Source: JACPLA01 sp035291905
GTDB lineage: Bacteria; Bacteroidota; Ignavibacteria; UBA10030
Length of the DNA: 21,416 nucleotides
NCBI GenBank assembly: GCA_035291905.1
Contig: DATDRF010000014.1
Location: 1 to 21,416 of the forward strand
Reading direction: 5' to 3'
In this document: piece by piece, positions 1-6,811 of the stretch
How positions within the stretch are numbered: position 1 is the first letter of the stretch
Layout of the letters: every line of letters begins with the position of its first letter
The notes under the pieces: generated by a model
What the model saw: only the letters and a program-made list of their open reading frames with translations
What the model was told of the DNA's origin: nothing
Database searches by the model: none
Made by a program: the position numbers and the translations under genes

Positions 1-1209
1 GACCTCAAATCGCACCGGACGCGCGCGATCCTCACGCTTGCTGCCATCACGTGGGGAACGGTCGCGGTGGTCCTTCTCCTCTCCTTCGGTGAAGGACTCG
101 GCACGCAGATGATGAACGGGCTGCTGAATGCAGGGGATCGCATCATGATCGTGTACGGCGGCGAAACGGGAATGAGCTACGAGGGGCTTCCTAAGGGCCG
201 GCGAATTCGGCTTATCGAAGAGGATGTCGAGCTGTTGGATCAGGTCGTTCCGGCCATTGATATGATCAGTCCGCAGTACCGGAAAAACGTGACGTTGACC
301 TACGGCAAGTATTCGGTGACGACCGAGTGCGAAGGAGTCAATCCGTTCTTCGAAGAGATGCGCAGAATGTATCCTGCCGGCGGGGGCAGGTTCCTGAACG
401 AAGTCGATGTCGCCCAGCAGAGACGGGTCATCTTCCTCGGCGAAGTCATCGCCAAGGAGATCTTCAAGGACGAGGATCCCATCGGCAAGACGATCCTCGT
501 GGACAATGTGCCGTTCACCATGGTCGGGATGATGCAGAAGAAATTGCAGACTTCCTCGAATAACGGTCCCGATACGAGACGAGCCATCATGCCTCACTCG
601 ACATTCAGGACCTCGTATGGCAACACCTTCGTCAACAGCATCGTCGTCCGGCCGTCCGATCCCAGCAAACAGCTCGATGTGAAGACCGACCTCTACCGGA
701 TTCTCGGCCGTAAGTACCGATTCGATCCCAGTGATGAAAGAGCCCTGGGAATCTGGGACTTTATCGAGGGTGAAAAGATCAGCCGCAAAATTGGTCTCGG
801 CGTCTCGATCTTCCTTTTTTCGATCGGATTTCTCACGCTGCTCATCGCGGGCGTGGGAGTTGCCAACGTCATGTATGTGGTCGTCAAAGAACGCACACGC
901 GAGATCGGCATCAAAATGGCGCTTGGTGCGAAACGGCGCTACATCCTTTCCCAGTTCATTTTCGAAGCATTGTTCCTCGCTTTCATCGGTGGAACAATCG
1001 GTCTGATTTTCTCCTACGCTGTCATATCGGGCGTACGTCTCATTCCTTCAGACGACGGGGCGATGCAGTTTCTGGGCAAGCCCATTCTCTCCGCAACCAC
1101 CACGCTCCTTACCACCGGAATTCTGTCCCTTATCGGCCTGGCTGCCGGATTTTTCCCGGCCAGGAAGGCCGCCAGCGTTGATCCCGTAGAATCCCTGCGG
1201 TACGAGTAG
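1..1209 (+). CDS. ABC transporter permease, MacB/FtsX type (5' end outside the window)
   Basis: The frame is open from base 1, so the true start lies upstream; the GTG at 67 is internal. The visible 402 residues begin inside the first membrane helix, which follows a basic KSHRTRAILT stretch typical of the cytosolic N-terminus of MacB-like permeases. A roughly 220-residue extracytoplasmic region (MacB_PCD-like) follows. Three C-terminal hydrophobic segments then form an FtsX domain, with the conserved KERTREIGIKMALGA loop between the first two and the hallmark ending DPVESLRYE. Family members work with a separate ATPase and a membrane-fusion protein to move peptides, lipoproteins or small molecules across the envelope, or act mechanically. 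The partner genes would be expected upstream, outside this window. The substrate cannot be inferred. The family call is secure. Confidence 0.92.
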   Translation, partial: DLKSHRTRAILTLAAITWGTVAVVLLLSFGEGLGTQMMNGLLNAGDRIMIVYGGETGMSYEGLPKGRRIRLIEEDVELLDQVVPAIDMISPQYRKNVTLTYGKYSVTTECEGVNPFFEEMRRMYPAGGGRFLNEVDVAQQRRVIFLGEVIAKEIFKDEDPIGKTILVDNVPFTMVGMMQKKLQTSSNNGPDTRRAIMPHSTFRTSYGNTFVNSIVVRPSDPSKQLDVKTDLYRILGRKYRFDPSDERALGIWDFIEGEKISRKIGLGVSIFLFSIGFLTLLIAGVGVANVMYVVVKERTREIGIKMALGAKRRYILSQFIFEALFLAFIGGTIGLIFSYAVISGVRLIPSDDGAMQFLGKPILSATTTLLTTGILSLIGLAAGFFPARKAASVDPVESLRYE

Positions 1210-1264
1210 CAAATAGACCGCTCCGCGGCCCCCCCCGGATTCAAACCTTTTTCCCCAATTCCCG

Positions 1265-1272
1265 TATCTTAC
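1265..1272 (+). promoter_or_regulatory. Candidate -10/-7-like element (TATCTTAC) for the sulfur operon
   Basis: TATCTTAC lies 34 bp before the ATG at 1307 in the only sizeable spacer upstream of the operon. It resembles the TAnnTT motifs found 44-47 bp before the starts at 4430, 6812 and 11283. No convincing -35 box was seen. The call rests on position and resemblance only. Confidence 0.3.
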
Positions 1273-1306
1273 AGGAATCAACGCCACCCACCTATCAGGA
1301 GGCTTT

Positions 1307-2206
1307 ATGAAAGCGACTTTGTTCGCCGTTACTGCCATTCTGACTCTTTCCATCGTGTTTGCTGCCCCTCAATCAGGTTCAGCGAATCTTCTCGTCACAA
1401 CCGAGTGGCTTTCAAACCATCTGCAGGACAAAGACCTCGTTGTGTTGCATTCAAACTGGACCCGGAGCAGCTACAAGAAGGCCCACATCCCGGGTGCACG
1501 GTTCCTTTGGATCAATGGCCTGGCAAAAGATACACCCGACCGCAGCACCGAACTTCCCTCCAAAGAAGAAGCTGCAGCGATTCTCCGCGACCTCGGGATA
1601 AACAATGATTCAAAGGTCGTCGTCTATTTTGAGGGGAGCAACATGACGATGACGACGAGAATGATCCTCACGCTCACCTACCTTGGCATGGGTGACCGCG
1701 TCTCCCTGCTCGACGGCGGATTCGATGCCTGGAAGGCGGAGAACCGACCGGTAACAAGCGAAATCCCGAAGGTCACACCGGGGACTTACACTCCAACGCT
1801 GCATCCGGAAGTTGTCACCGACGCGGACTGGGTGAAGGAACACTTGTCCGACCCGAATATCACGATCATAGACGCGCGAGCGAAGAGATTCTATGATGGT
1901 TCAAGCGGCGGATCGTCGGCAGGCCATGTCCCTCACTCAGTTAGCATTCCGTTTTCCTCTGTAGCAGATTCCACGAACAGGATTCTTGATCCCGCCGCGT
2001 TGCGCGACGTTCTTGCCAAGGCGGGTGTGAAGCCGGGCAGCCAGCTGGTCACCTATTGCCACGTGGGACAACAGGCAACACTCGTCGCTTTCGCGGCACG
2101 ATACATCGGATACAATGTGAAAGTGTACGACGGATCGTTTGAGGATTGGAGTGATCGTGGACTTCCTATCGAAAACCCCGCCGAGAAGAAGACAGAACAG
2201 AAATGA
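1307..2206 (+). CDS. Secreted two-domain rhodanese (thiosulfate/3-mercaptopyruvate sulfurtransferase family)
   Basis: 299 aa. The ATG has a strong AGGAGG (1297-1302) 4 bp upstream. Residues 1-20 form a signal peptide ending FAA. Two rhodanese modules follow, about 30-150 and 165-290. The C-terminal module carries the catalytic loop C251-H-V-G-Q-Q, preceded by LVTY; the equivalent loop of the N-terminal module (VVVYFEG, about 104-110) has no cysteine. This is the normal asymmetry of tandem rhodaneses. The enzyme should move sulfane sulfur from thiosulfate or a related donor to a thiophilic acceptor through a Cys persulfide, here outside the cytoplasm. The CHVGQQA loop differs from both classic CRKGVT and CGSGVTA, so the donor is uncertain. 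It heads an operon with a haem protein, YeeE/YedE proteins and a second rhodanese; its stop overlaps the next start by 4 bp. Confidence 0.92.
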   Translation: MKATLFAVTAILTLSIVFAAPQSGSANLLVTTEWLSNHLQDKDLVVLHSNWTRSSYKKAHIPGARFLWINGLAKDTPDRSTELPSKEEAAAILRDLGINNDSKVVVYFEGSNMTMTTRMILTLTYLGMGDRVSLLDGGFDAWKAENRPVTSEIPKVTPGTYTPTLHPEVVTDADWVKEHLSDPNITIIDARAKRFYDGSSGGSSAGHVPHSVSIPFSSVADSTNRILDPAALRDVLAKAGVKPGSQLVTYCHVGQQATLVAFAARYIGYNVKVYDGSFEDWSDRGLPIENPAEKKTEQK

Positions 2207-2526
2207 CTGAAGTGATCACCATTGCTCTCTCTCTTCTTTTTGTTTCTCCGGAAACAACTGATCGGCAACAAAAGGAGAAAACAAAGAAGGACGATGTTGT
2301 GACATTTGAGGATACGATCGCGCCGATCCTCAAGAAGAATTGTACGCCATGCCACTTTGAGGGCGGAAAGATGTTTGAGAAGCATCCTTTTAACAAGTAC
2401 GAGACTGTCCGCGATTTGGGAAAGAAGCTCGGAACAAGGCTCAAGGGGGAGAACGGCCGCCTTTTAACTCTCTGGATTGAGAGCGGTTCTCCGAACAAGA
2501 AATCAGAGGGACAAGAAAAGCCGTGA
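2203..2526 (+). CDS. Small exported c-type haem protein (planctomycete-cytochrome-C-like)
   Basis: 107 aa. The ATG overlaps the previous stop (ATGA). A short hydrophobic N-terminus (about 4-14) probably serves as an export signal, although it is weak. The single haem-binding motif is C47-T-P-C50-H51, preceded by FEDTIAPILKKN. This matches the start of the PSCyt1-type cytochrome c domain (typically F...I.PIL...C..CH). Met57, soon after the motif, or a later Met/His could be the distal ligand. The C-terminus is charged and lacks membrane segments. Within the operon it could accept electrons from sulfur chemistry in the periplasm, but that role is inference. The protein is much shorter than the multidomain PSCyt1 proteins of planctomycetes. 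Covalent haem attachment would need Ccm/Ccs machinery, which is not in this window. Confidence 0.8.
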   Translation: MTEVITIALSLLFVSPETTDRQQKEKTKKDDVVTFEDTIAPILKKNCTPCHFEGGKMFEKHPFNKYETVRDLGKKLGTRLKGENGRLLTLWIESGSPNKKSEGQEKP

Positions 2527-3095
2527 TGACGACCGATCGGACTTCGGTACTTCAGAGAATTCTTCCGTGGCGGCTTCCACGAAATCCGGAACCGTATTGG
2601 AATCCCTATGTTGCCGGGGTCGGGCTTGGCCTTGTGCTTCTCGCATCGTTCGTCATTATGGGACGCGGACTTGGAGCAACGGGCGCTTTCAGCGCGACAA
2701 TCGCCGCGGGTGTGAACCAGGTTGCCCCGGAACATGCACATTCGAGCGAGTACTATATAAAGTACGTTGGAGATGGAACCGCCAATCCCCTGAAGGATTG
2801 GCTTGTCTTTGAAATTCTCGGCGTCATTGTGGGAGGATTCCTTTCAGGCGTGCTCGCAGGCCGTGTGAAAAAGAGCATTGAGAAGGGGCCGAACATCTCG
2901 GTTCGCGGAAGGATGATCTACGCGTTCTTCGGCGGCCTGACCATGGGATTCGGGGCAAAACTTGCGCGCGGATGCACGAGCGGACAGGCGTTGACGGGTG
3001 GGGCGCTCATGAGCGTCGGGAGCTGGGTCTTCATTCTCGCCGTGTTCGCAAGCGCATATGTAGTGGCCTACTTCGTGCGAAAGGAATGGACATGA
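2526..3095 (+). CDS. YeeE/YedE-family membrane protein, first half (thiosulfate/sulfur transport)
   Basis: 189 aa from the ATG at 2526, which shares one base with the preceding TGA; a GTG at 2523 would add one residue. Hydrophobic segments lie near 28-48, 92-112, 131-147 and 163-184. The motif GAKLARGC150-T-S-G-Q is the YeeE/YedE signature with its conserved cysteine. Family knowledge: full-length YeeE (TsuA) is a thiosulfate-uptake protein that passes substrate along a path of conserved cysteines. Many bacteria encode it as two roughly 150-200-aa halves, as here, where the next gene supplies the second half. Together with the flanking rhodaneses this points to handling of thiosulfate or another sulfur species at the inner membrane. 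The family call is strong; substrate and direction are inferred. Confidence 0.9.
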   Translation: MTTDRTSVLQRILPWRLPRNPEPYWNPYVAGVGLGLVLLASFVIMGRGLGATGAFSATIAAGVNQVAPEHAHSSEYYIKYVGDGTANPLKDWLVFEILGVIVGGFLSGVLAGRVKKSIEKGPNISVRGRMIYAFFGGLTMGFGAKLARGCTSGQALTGGALMSVGSWVFILAVFASAYVVAYFVRKEWT

Positions 3096-3694
3096 ACGCC
3101 CCATTCTTTGATTTCGGTCTTTTCGGAGAAGGAACAAGCTTCATTGTCGCTTTCTTCGTGGGAATTGGTTTCGGATTCTTCCTCGAACGCGCGGGATTTG
3201 GGAGTGCGAGGAAGCTCGCGGCTCAGTTCTATTTCACAGACCTCACCGTCTTCAAGGTCATGTTCACAGCCGTGGTCACGGCTCTCCTTGGTCTCTTTTG
3301 GCTGTCATGGATCGGATTTCTCGATCTCTCCAGGGTCAACCTCCTCCCCAGCTATCCTCTTCCCCAGGCCGTGGGCGGATTGATTTTTGGGATCGGATTC
3401 GTCGCGGGCGGTTATTGCCCGGGAACGGCGTGCGTGGCCTCTTCCACGGGGAAATTGGACGGATTCGTCCACCTTCTTGGAATGACAACGGGCATTCTGC
3501 TCTTTGGAGAAGTTTTTCCTTACCTCATCAACTTTTATGATTCAACCGCCCTCGGAGAGGTAACGCTCGGCGACGCGATCGGCGTCCCCTCCAATATCAT
3601 GGTCTTCGTTATCGTGGTATTTGCGGTTCTTGGTTTTGTTGCCGCAGGAAGAATTGAGGATCGGTCGGCAAAGAAACTTACGGGAGAACCATGA
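3092..3694 (+). CDS. YeeE/YedE-family membrane protein, second half
   Basis: 200 aa. The ATG at 3092 overlaps the previous TGA (ATGA) and has AAGGA (3081-3085) 6 bp upstream; the ATG at 3086 would add two residues and is less well spaced. About five hydrophobic segments are visible (near 15-32, 55-75, 93-110, 127-147 and 167-187). The segment GGYC109-PGTAC114-VASSTGKLDG is the C-terminal YeeE/YedE signature. An N-terminal LERAGFGSARKLAAQFYFTD is also family-typical. It probably forms one transporter with the product of the preceding gene, each giving a half of the pseudo-symmetric fold. The next gene overlaps its stop by 4 bp, which suggests tight translational coupling. Confidence 0.9.
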   Translation: MNAPFFDFGLFGEGTSFIVAFFVGIGFGFFLERAGFGSARKLAAQFYFTDLTVFKVMFTAVVTALLGLFWLSWIGFLDLSRVNLLPSYPLPQAVGGLIFGIGFVAGGYCPGTACVASSTGKLDGFVHLLGMTTGILLFGEVFPYLINFYDSTALGEVTLGDAIGVPSNIMVFVIVVFAVLGFVAAGRIEDRSAKKLTGEP

Positions 3695-4233
3695 AGACAA
3701 CGAATCGGAATCTTGCCATCGCTGCGCTCGTCCTCGCCGCCCTTGCTCTCGTGGCAGGTGAATCCTCTCACCGGGTCAGCGTCGACCCAAAGGAGTTCGC
3801 ATACAGAATTCAGAACGAACTCGATCACATGGATCCTCTAGAGCTTTCAGAGTGGATCTCATCGAAGAGAGAAGGATTTCGTCTCATTGATCTGCGAACT
3901 GCAGCAGAATTCGCCGGCTATCATATCCCCGGCGCGGAGCTCATGGACCTTCCTGAACTCATGGAAATGAAGTTCAGAAAGGATGAAACCATTGTCCTCT
4001 ATTCAGAAGGCGGGATTCATTCCGCTCAGGCGATGTTTCTCCTTTGGACAAAAGGGTACAACAATGTCTTTATGCTTAAAGGGGGGATTGCTGCCTGGGA
4101 AGCGGACGTCCTGCATAAAGGTGACACACCTGCCACAAAACGCCCCCACGCCCCCGATTCATTGTCGGTACCGAGGACTCTCCCAAAGAAACCGCAACTG
4201 CGGGAAGAAGAGAGGTTCAGGCGGGAGTGCTAG
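3691..4233 (+). CDS. Membrane-anchored rhodanese-like protein lacking the catalytic cysteine
   Basis: 180 aa. ATGA overlap with the upstream gene. Residues 8-23 form an N-terminal hydrophobic segment acting as signal peptide or anchor. One rhodanese domain spans about 45-142, with the usual FRLIDLRTAAEFAGYHIPGA start and the VFMLKGGIAAWE end. At the active-site loop the sequence is IVLYS105-EGGIHSA where family members have IVLYC..G.RSA, so the persulfide-carrying Cys is replaced by Ser. The domain therefore should not catalyse sulfur transfer by the normal mechanism. It may bind a sulfur compound or a partner protein. The last 40 residues are Pro/charge-rich and of unknown purpose. It is the last gene of the five-gene sulfur operon. 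Confidence 0.88.
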   Translation: MKTTNRNLAIAALVLAALALVAGESSHRVSVDPKEFAYRIQNELDHMDPLELSEWISSKREGFRLIDLRTAAEFAGYHIPGAELMDLPELMEMKFRKDETIVLYSEGGIHSAQAMFLLWTKGYNNVFMLKGGIAAWEADVLHKGDTPATKRPHAPDSLSVPRTLPKKPQLREEERFRREC

Positions 4234-4240
4234 GTAGCTA

Positions 4241-4343
4241 CTTCGTGGAACTTCGTGCTCCTTTGTGGGCCTTCGTGTAATTCTTTTCCTCGTATGGAAG
4301 AAATTACACGAAGAACGCGAAGGACACACGAAGAGACACGAAG
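4241..4343. repeat. Long imperfect palindrome made of CTTCGTG units
   Basis: The left arm (4241-4288) contains CTTCGTG at least three times plus the variant CTTTGTG. The right arm (4296-4343) contains CACGAAG and variants at matching spacing. By eye the arms pair over about 48 positions with a few mismatches around a roughly 7-base loop. The innermost pairing is CTTCGTGTAATT with AATTACACGAAG. It lies just after the sulfur operon and before the next gene, so the transcript could fold into a strong hairpin, but there is no U-tract typical of an intrinsic terminator. It looks like an intergenic repeat of a CTTCGTG type; copy number elsewhere is unknown. Confidence 0.8.
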
Positions 4344-4375
4344 CAAATCCCCTCCTCTTTCATCTGAATTTTCTC

Positions 4376-4383
4376 TACATTCG
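4376..4383 (+). promoter_or_regulatory. Candidate -10/-7-like element (TACATTCG)
   Basis: TACATTCG lies 46 bp before the ATG at 4430, after the CTTCGTG hairpin. It fits the TAnnTT pattern seen upstream of other transcription-unit starts in the window. No clear -35 element was found. It is a weak positional call. Confidence 0.28.
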
Positions 4384-4429
4384 CTCTACCTGATTTTCCA
4401 CCTGACACAACCATTTGCGAGGTATTTCC

Positions 4430-5026
4430 ATGCGCGCACTCATCATCTTGTTGGTTCTTGTTCCCACCCTTCTTCTTTCTCAAACCATGGTGAAAGAGCC
4501 GTCGACAGAGAAAAACTTTCCGTCATCTGTTGCCTTCAAGTCCGGCTCGACGGAGTACAATCTCAATCTTACCGGCCTCTCCGTGCGTAAGAAGTACTTC
4601 TTCAAGGTTTACGGCATTGCCCACTACCTGCAGGATGCAGGAATAATGAACAAGAACGACGCGTTCAAAGCCTGCCTGGAAGACGGTAAGGCAAAACAGG
4701 TCACAATGGATTTTGCACGCGACGTGGACAACAAGAGTATCATCGATACCTACAACGAGTCTTTCAAAGAGATGGCCACAAAGGAAGAGCTTGCATCGGT
4801 CCAATCCTCGCTGACGCAATACCTCGGGTTCTTCGACAAGGAAGTGAAGGAGAATCAGACGTACGTGCTGCGCTGGCTCCCCGGCGGGACGATTCTGGCA
4901 ACCATCCAGGGAGTGGAAAAGCCACCGATAACCAACGAAACATTCGCTCGAATTCTCTGGTCCATCTGGCTGGGGCCCGACTCGGTCGTCGACCGGGATG
5001 ATCTTGTTGCGCGAATTGTGAAGTAA
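4430..5026 (+). CDS. Exported chalcone-isomerase-like protein
   Basis: 198 aa. The ATG at 4430 is preceded by GAGGT (4418-4422); an in-frame TTG at 4415 is less likely. Residues 1-17 are a signal peptide (hydrophobic run ending LLLSQ). The mature protein shows the pattern of the bacterial chalcone-isomerase-like family: LNLTGLSVRKKYFFKVYGIAHYL near 45-67, a central helical part, and the C-terminal block FARILWSIWLGPDSVVDRDDL. Bacterial members share the fold of plant chalcone isomerase but usually have no flavonoid role. Fatty-acid-like ligands have been proposed for fold relatives, and the function here is unknown. It appears to be a single-gene unit, followed 90 bp later by the pirin gene. 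Confidence 0.78.
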   Translation: MRALIILLVLVPTLLLSQTMVKEPSTEKNFPSSVAFKSGSTEYNLNLTGLSVRKKYFFKVYGIAHYLQDAGIMNKNDAFKACLEDGKAKQVTMDFARDVDNKSIIDTYNESFKEMATKEELASVQSSLTQYLGFFDKEVKENQTYVLRWLPGGTILATIQGVEKPPITNETFARILWSIWLGPDSVVDRDDLVARIVK

Positions 5027-5116
5027 CCTCTTTCATACAATTGGAACTTAAGGGGGAGTTGGTGATGTTCTTGGGAGCAGAGTACGTAACCAGGCGGAAA
5101 CTTTGAGGAGAGAACG

Positions 5117-6022
5117 ATGTCTCTGCGACCAGTAAAGCGCATTATGCAGGCAAAGCCGACTCTTGAAGGGGCCGGTGTGAAGCTCCACCGGGCATTCGGT
5201 TTTGGCGAAACAGGTGAATACGATCCCTTTCTGTTATTCGATGATTTCCGAAACGAAAACCCCGAAGACTACCTCGCCGGATTCCCGTGGCATCCTCACC
5301 GCGGAATAGAAACAATAACGTACGTTCTTGCCGGTACGGTGAACCACGGCGACAGCCTTGGCAACAAGGGCACACTGGGCTCGGGTGATGTTCAGTGGAT
5401 GACTGCGGGAAGCGGAATCCTCCATCAGGAAATGCCGAAGGGCAATCCCCAGGGAAAGATGCACGGATTCCAGCTTTGGGCGAATCTTCCCTCCTCGTTG
5501 AAAATGACCGAACCGCGTTATCAGGACGTCCCGTCGGCGGAGATTCCAGAAGTGACGGACGATGATGAGACCAAAGTCCGGATCATTTGTGGAGATTTCT
5601 GGGGGAAAAAGGGGCCCGTGGAGGGAATAGCAGCTGATCCGCGCTACCTTGACATTTGGGTGCCTCCCGGAAGACGAAAGACTCTCCCGGTCGAATCGAC
5701 ACGGCACGCATTCGCTTACATTTTTGAAGGGTCGGGGACGTTCCGCGATGCCTCAAAGCCGTTCGGTGTCTTGACGGAAAAGGAAGGCCCGGCGGAAACA
5801 GTTGTTCGTGAACAGACGGGAAACCGCTCACTTGTGATGTTCGACCGGGGAGATGAGATCACGGTACAGGCGGGCGATGAAGGAATCCGTTTTCTTCTCG
5901 TCTCAGGGAAACCGATCGAGGAGCCCGTTGCATGGTATGGTCCGATTGTCATGAACACGCAGGCCGAATTGCGGCAGGCGTTGACGGAACTCAACGACGG
6001 GACATTCATCAAGCATCGCTGA
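5117..6022 (+). CDS. Pirin-family bicupin protein
   Basis: 301 aa. GAGGAGAG sits just upstream of the ATG. Two cupin domains are present: an N-terminal pirin domain (about 1-130) and a C-terminal pirin domain (about 170-280). The metal site is intact: H59 and H61 in WHPHRGIET, H103 in GILHQE and E105. The family-typical DSLGN.G and GDVQWMTAGSGI are both present. Some bacterial pirins (E. coli YhhW) and human pirin oxidise quercetin; others bind metabolic enzymes or act as redox-responsive regulators. Sequence alone does not tell which applies here. The gene ends at a strong intrinsic terminator (6052-6091), so the unit is probably monocistronic or shared with the preceding gene. Confidence 0.95.
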   Translation: MSLRPVKRIMQAKPTLEGAGVKLHRAFGFGETGEYDPFLLFDDFRNENPEDYLAGFPWHPHRGIETITYVLAGTVNHGDSLGNKGTLGSGDVQWMTAGSGILHQEMPKGNPQGKMHGFQLWANLPSSLKMTEPRYQDVPSAEIPEVTDDDETKVRIICGDFWGKKGPVEGIAADPRYLDIWVPPGRRKTLPVESTRHAFAYIFEGSGTFRDASKPFGVLTEKEGPAETVVREQTGNRSLVMFDRGDEITVQAGDEGIRFLLVSGKPIEEPVAWYGPIVMNTQAELRQALTELNDGTFIKHR

Positions 6023-6051
6023 TTTCGCTCTCCTGCCAGTACAGAGTCTCA

Positions 6052-6091
6052 AACGGGGAGGAATGGCAGCCTCCCCGTTGCGTTTTCTTCC
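6052..6091 (+). terminator. Rho-independent terminator after the pirin gene
   Basis: A perfect 10-bp stem, AACGGGGAGG (6052-6061) with CCTCCCCGTT (6070-6079), encloses an 8-base loop and is followed by GCGTTTTCTTCC. The T-tract is short and interrupted, but the GC-rich stem directly behind the stop makes this the best terminator in the window. Confidence 0.75.
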
Positions 6092-6131
6092 AATTGCCCC
6101 TCTACAAATCTCCAACAAATGAATCCTATCC

Positions 6132-6611
6132 ATGAAGAACATCGATGAACAAAAACCCTTTCAGGATTACTATCCTGACAATCTGAGTTACTGTTACGGA
6201 TGCGGGAGATTGAACAAGGAGGGCCTTCATATTCAGACCCGATGGGACGGAGAGGAGTCGGTGTGTCTCTTCACACCGCGTCCATCCCATATTGCCATTC
6301 CGGGCTATGTGTACGGCGGCCTTCTCGCGTCTCTTATCGATTGCCACGGGACCGGGACGGCCGCCGCGGCATCCTATAGAGCGGAAGGGCGTTCGATGGA
6401 TACCAATCCTCCTCTTCGATTCGTTACCGCATCGTTGAAGGTGGATTACCTCAAACCGACACCGCTCGGCGTGCCTCTGGAGGTTCGCGGAACGGTTAAG
6501 GAGGTGAAGGGAAAGAAAGTGACGATCGCCGCAACGATTACCGCAAACGGAGAGGTGTGTGTGCGCGGCGAGGTCATTGCCGTCCGAATTCCCGACAACC
6601 TTTTCACGTGA
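6132..6611 (+). CDS. Hotdog-fold thioesterase, PaaI/4HBT type
   Basis: 159 aa. The N-terminal CYGCGRLNKEGLHI (21-34) is common in PaaI-like hotdog proteins and resembles a small metal- or redox-active Cys pair. The core motif GYVYGGLLASLIDCHGTGTAAAA (58-80) contains the hotdog helix, with D70 in the position of the catalytic acid. The following strands (VDYLKPTPLGVPLEVRGTV) are typical of the domain. These enzymes hydrolyse acyl-CoA thioesters in the cytosol; the acyl substrate cannot be predicted. No good Shine-Dalgarno sequence is visible upstream. The gene stands alone, between the pirin terminator and a long CTCTGTG hairpin. Confidence 0.88.
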   Translation: MKNIDEQKPFQDYYPDNLSYCYGCGRLNKEGLHIQTRWDGEESVCLFTPRPSHIAIPGYVYGGLLASLIDCHGTGTAAAASYRAEGRSMDTNPPLRFVTASLKVDYLKPTPLGVPLEVRGTVKEVKGKKVTIAATITANGEVCVRGEVIAVRIPDNLFT

Positions 6612-6618
6612 ACTTCTT

Positions 6619-6724
6619 CTCTGTGCTCTCTGTTTCTCCCCCGTGTCCTCTGTGGTAAAGCTTTTAACCACAGAGCTCACAGAGAAGGCACAGAGCCTGC
6701 CTGCCGATAGGCAGGGACACGGAG
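6619..6724. repeat. Long imperfect palindrome made of CTCTGTG/CACAGAG units
   Basis: The left arm carries CTCTGTG (6619), CTCTGT, CCGTGT and CTCTGTGGT (6648-6656). The right arm carries ACCACAGAG (6667-6675), CACAGAG twice more and ACACGGAG. The inner stem CTCTGTGGT/ACCACAGAG is perfect over 9 bp. The right arm is interrupted by another palindrome at 6696-6715. The element lies directly behind the thioesterase stop and in front of the DUF2914 promoter. Its plan (7-base units repeated about every 10 bases, on both arms) matches that of the element at 4241-4343, though the unit sequence differs. Confidence 0.8.
6696..6715. repeat. Short palindrome (CCTGCC...GGCAGG) inside the CTCTGTG hairpin
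   Basis: CCTGCC (6696-6701) pairs with GGCAGG (6710-6715) around TGCCGATA. It separates CACAGAG from GGACACGGAG, two units that are closely spaced in the rest of the hairpin, and it has no counterpart in the left arm. This suggests that it was added later. It resembles GCCTGCC/GGCAGGC palindromes that are scattered in some bacterial genomes; that comparison is from memory. Confidence 0.6.
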
Positions 6725-6736
6725 ATAATGCCTGAG

Positions 6737-6765
6737 TTGACTTTCGGAAGCCGGTACTCTACATT
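6737..6765 (+). promoter_or_regulatory. Sigma-70-like promoter for the DUF2914 gene
   Basis: TTGACT (6737-6742) and TACATT (6760-6765) are separated by 17 bp, the optimal spacing for a housekeeping promoter. The -10 end is 46 bp before the ATG at 6812. The pair lies just downstream of the CTCTGTG palindrome, so the transcript would start cleanly after it. Confidence 0.55.
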
Positions 6766-6811
6766 TTTACGGGAGGAAAACAACTATCCATCATTATTTG
6801 AAGGGGTTCTT

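Noticed and set aside
2972..3091. 40-residue N-terminal extension of the second YeeE/YedE protein
   Set aside because: It overlaps the first YeeE gene in another frame and is charged and non-homologous; the ATG at 3092 has a good ribosome-binding site and ATGA coupling.
4430..6022. Chalcone-isomerase-like protein next to a pirin (possible quercetinase) as a flavonoid-degradation cluster
   Set aside because: Bacterial chalcone-isomerase-like proteins of this exported type are not known flavonoid enzymes, pirins have many roles, and no other flavonoid gene is present.
6728..6811. Upstream extension of the DUF2914 protein to an ATG at 6728
   Set aside because: It would place coding sequence over the promoter and bury the signal peptide; the ATG at 6812 has a ribosome-binding site and starts the signal peptide.
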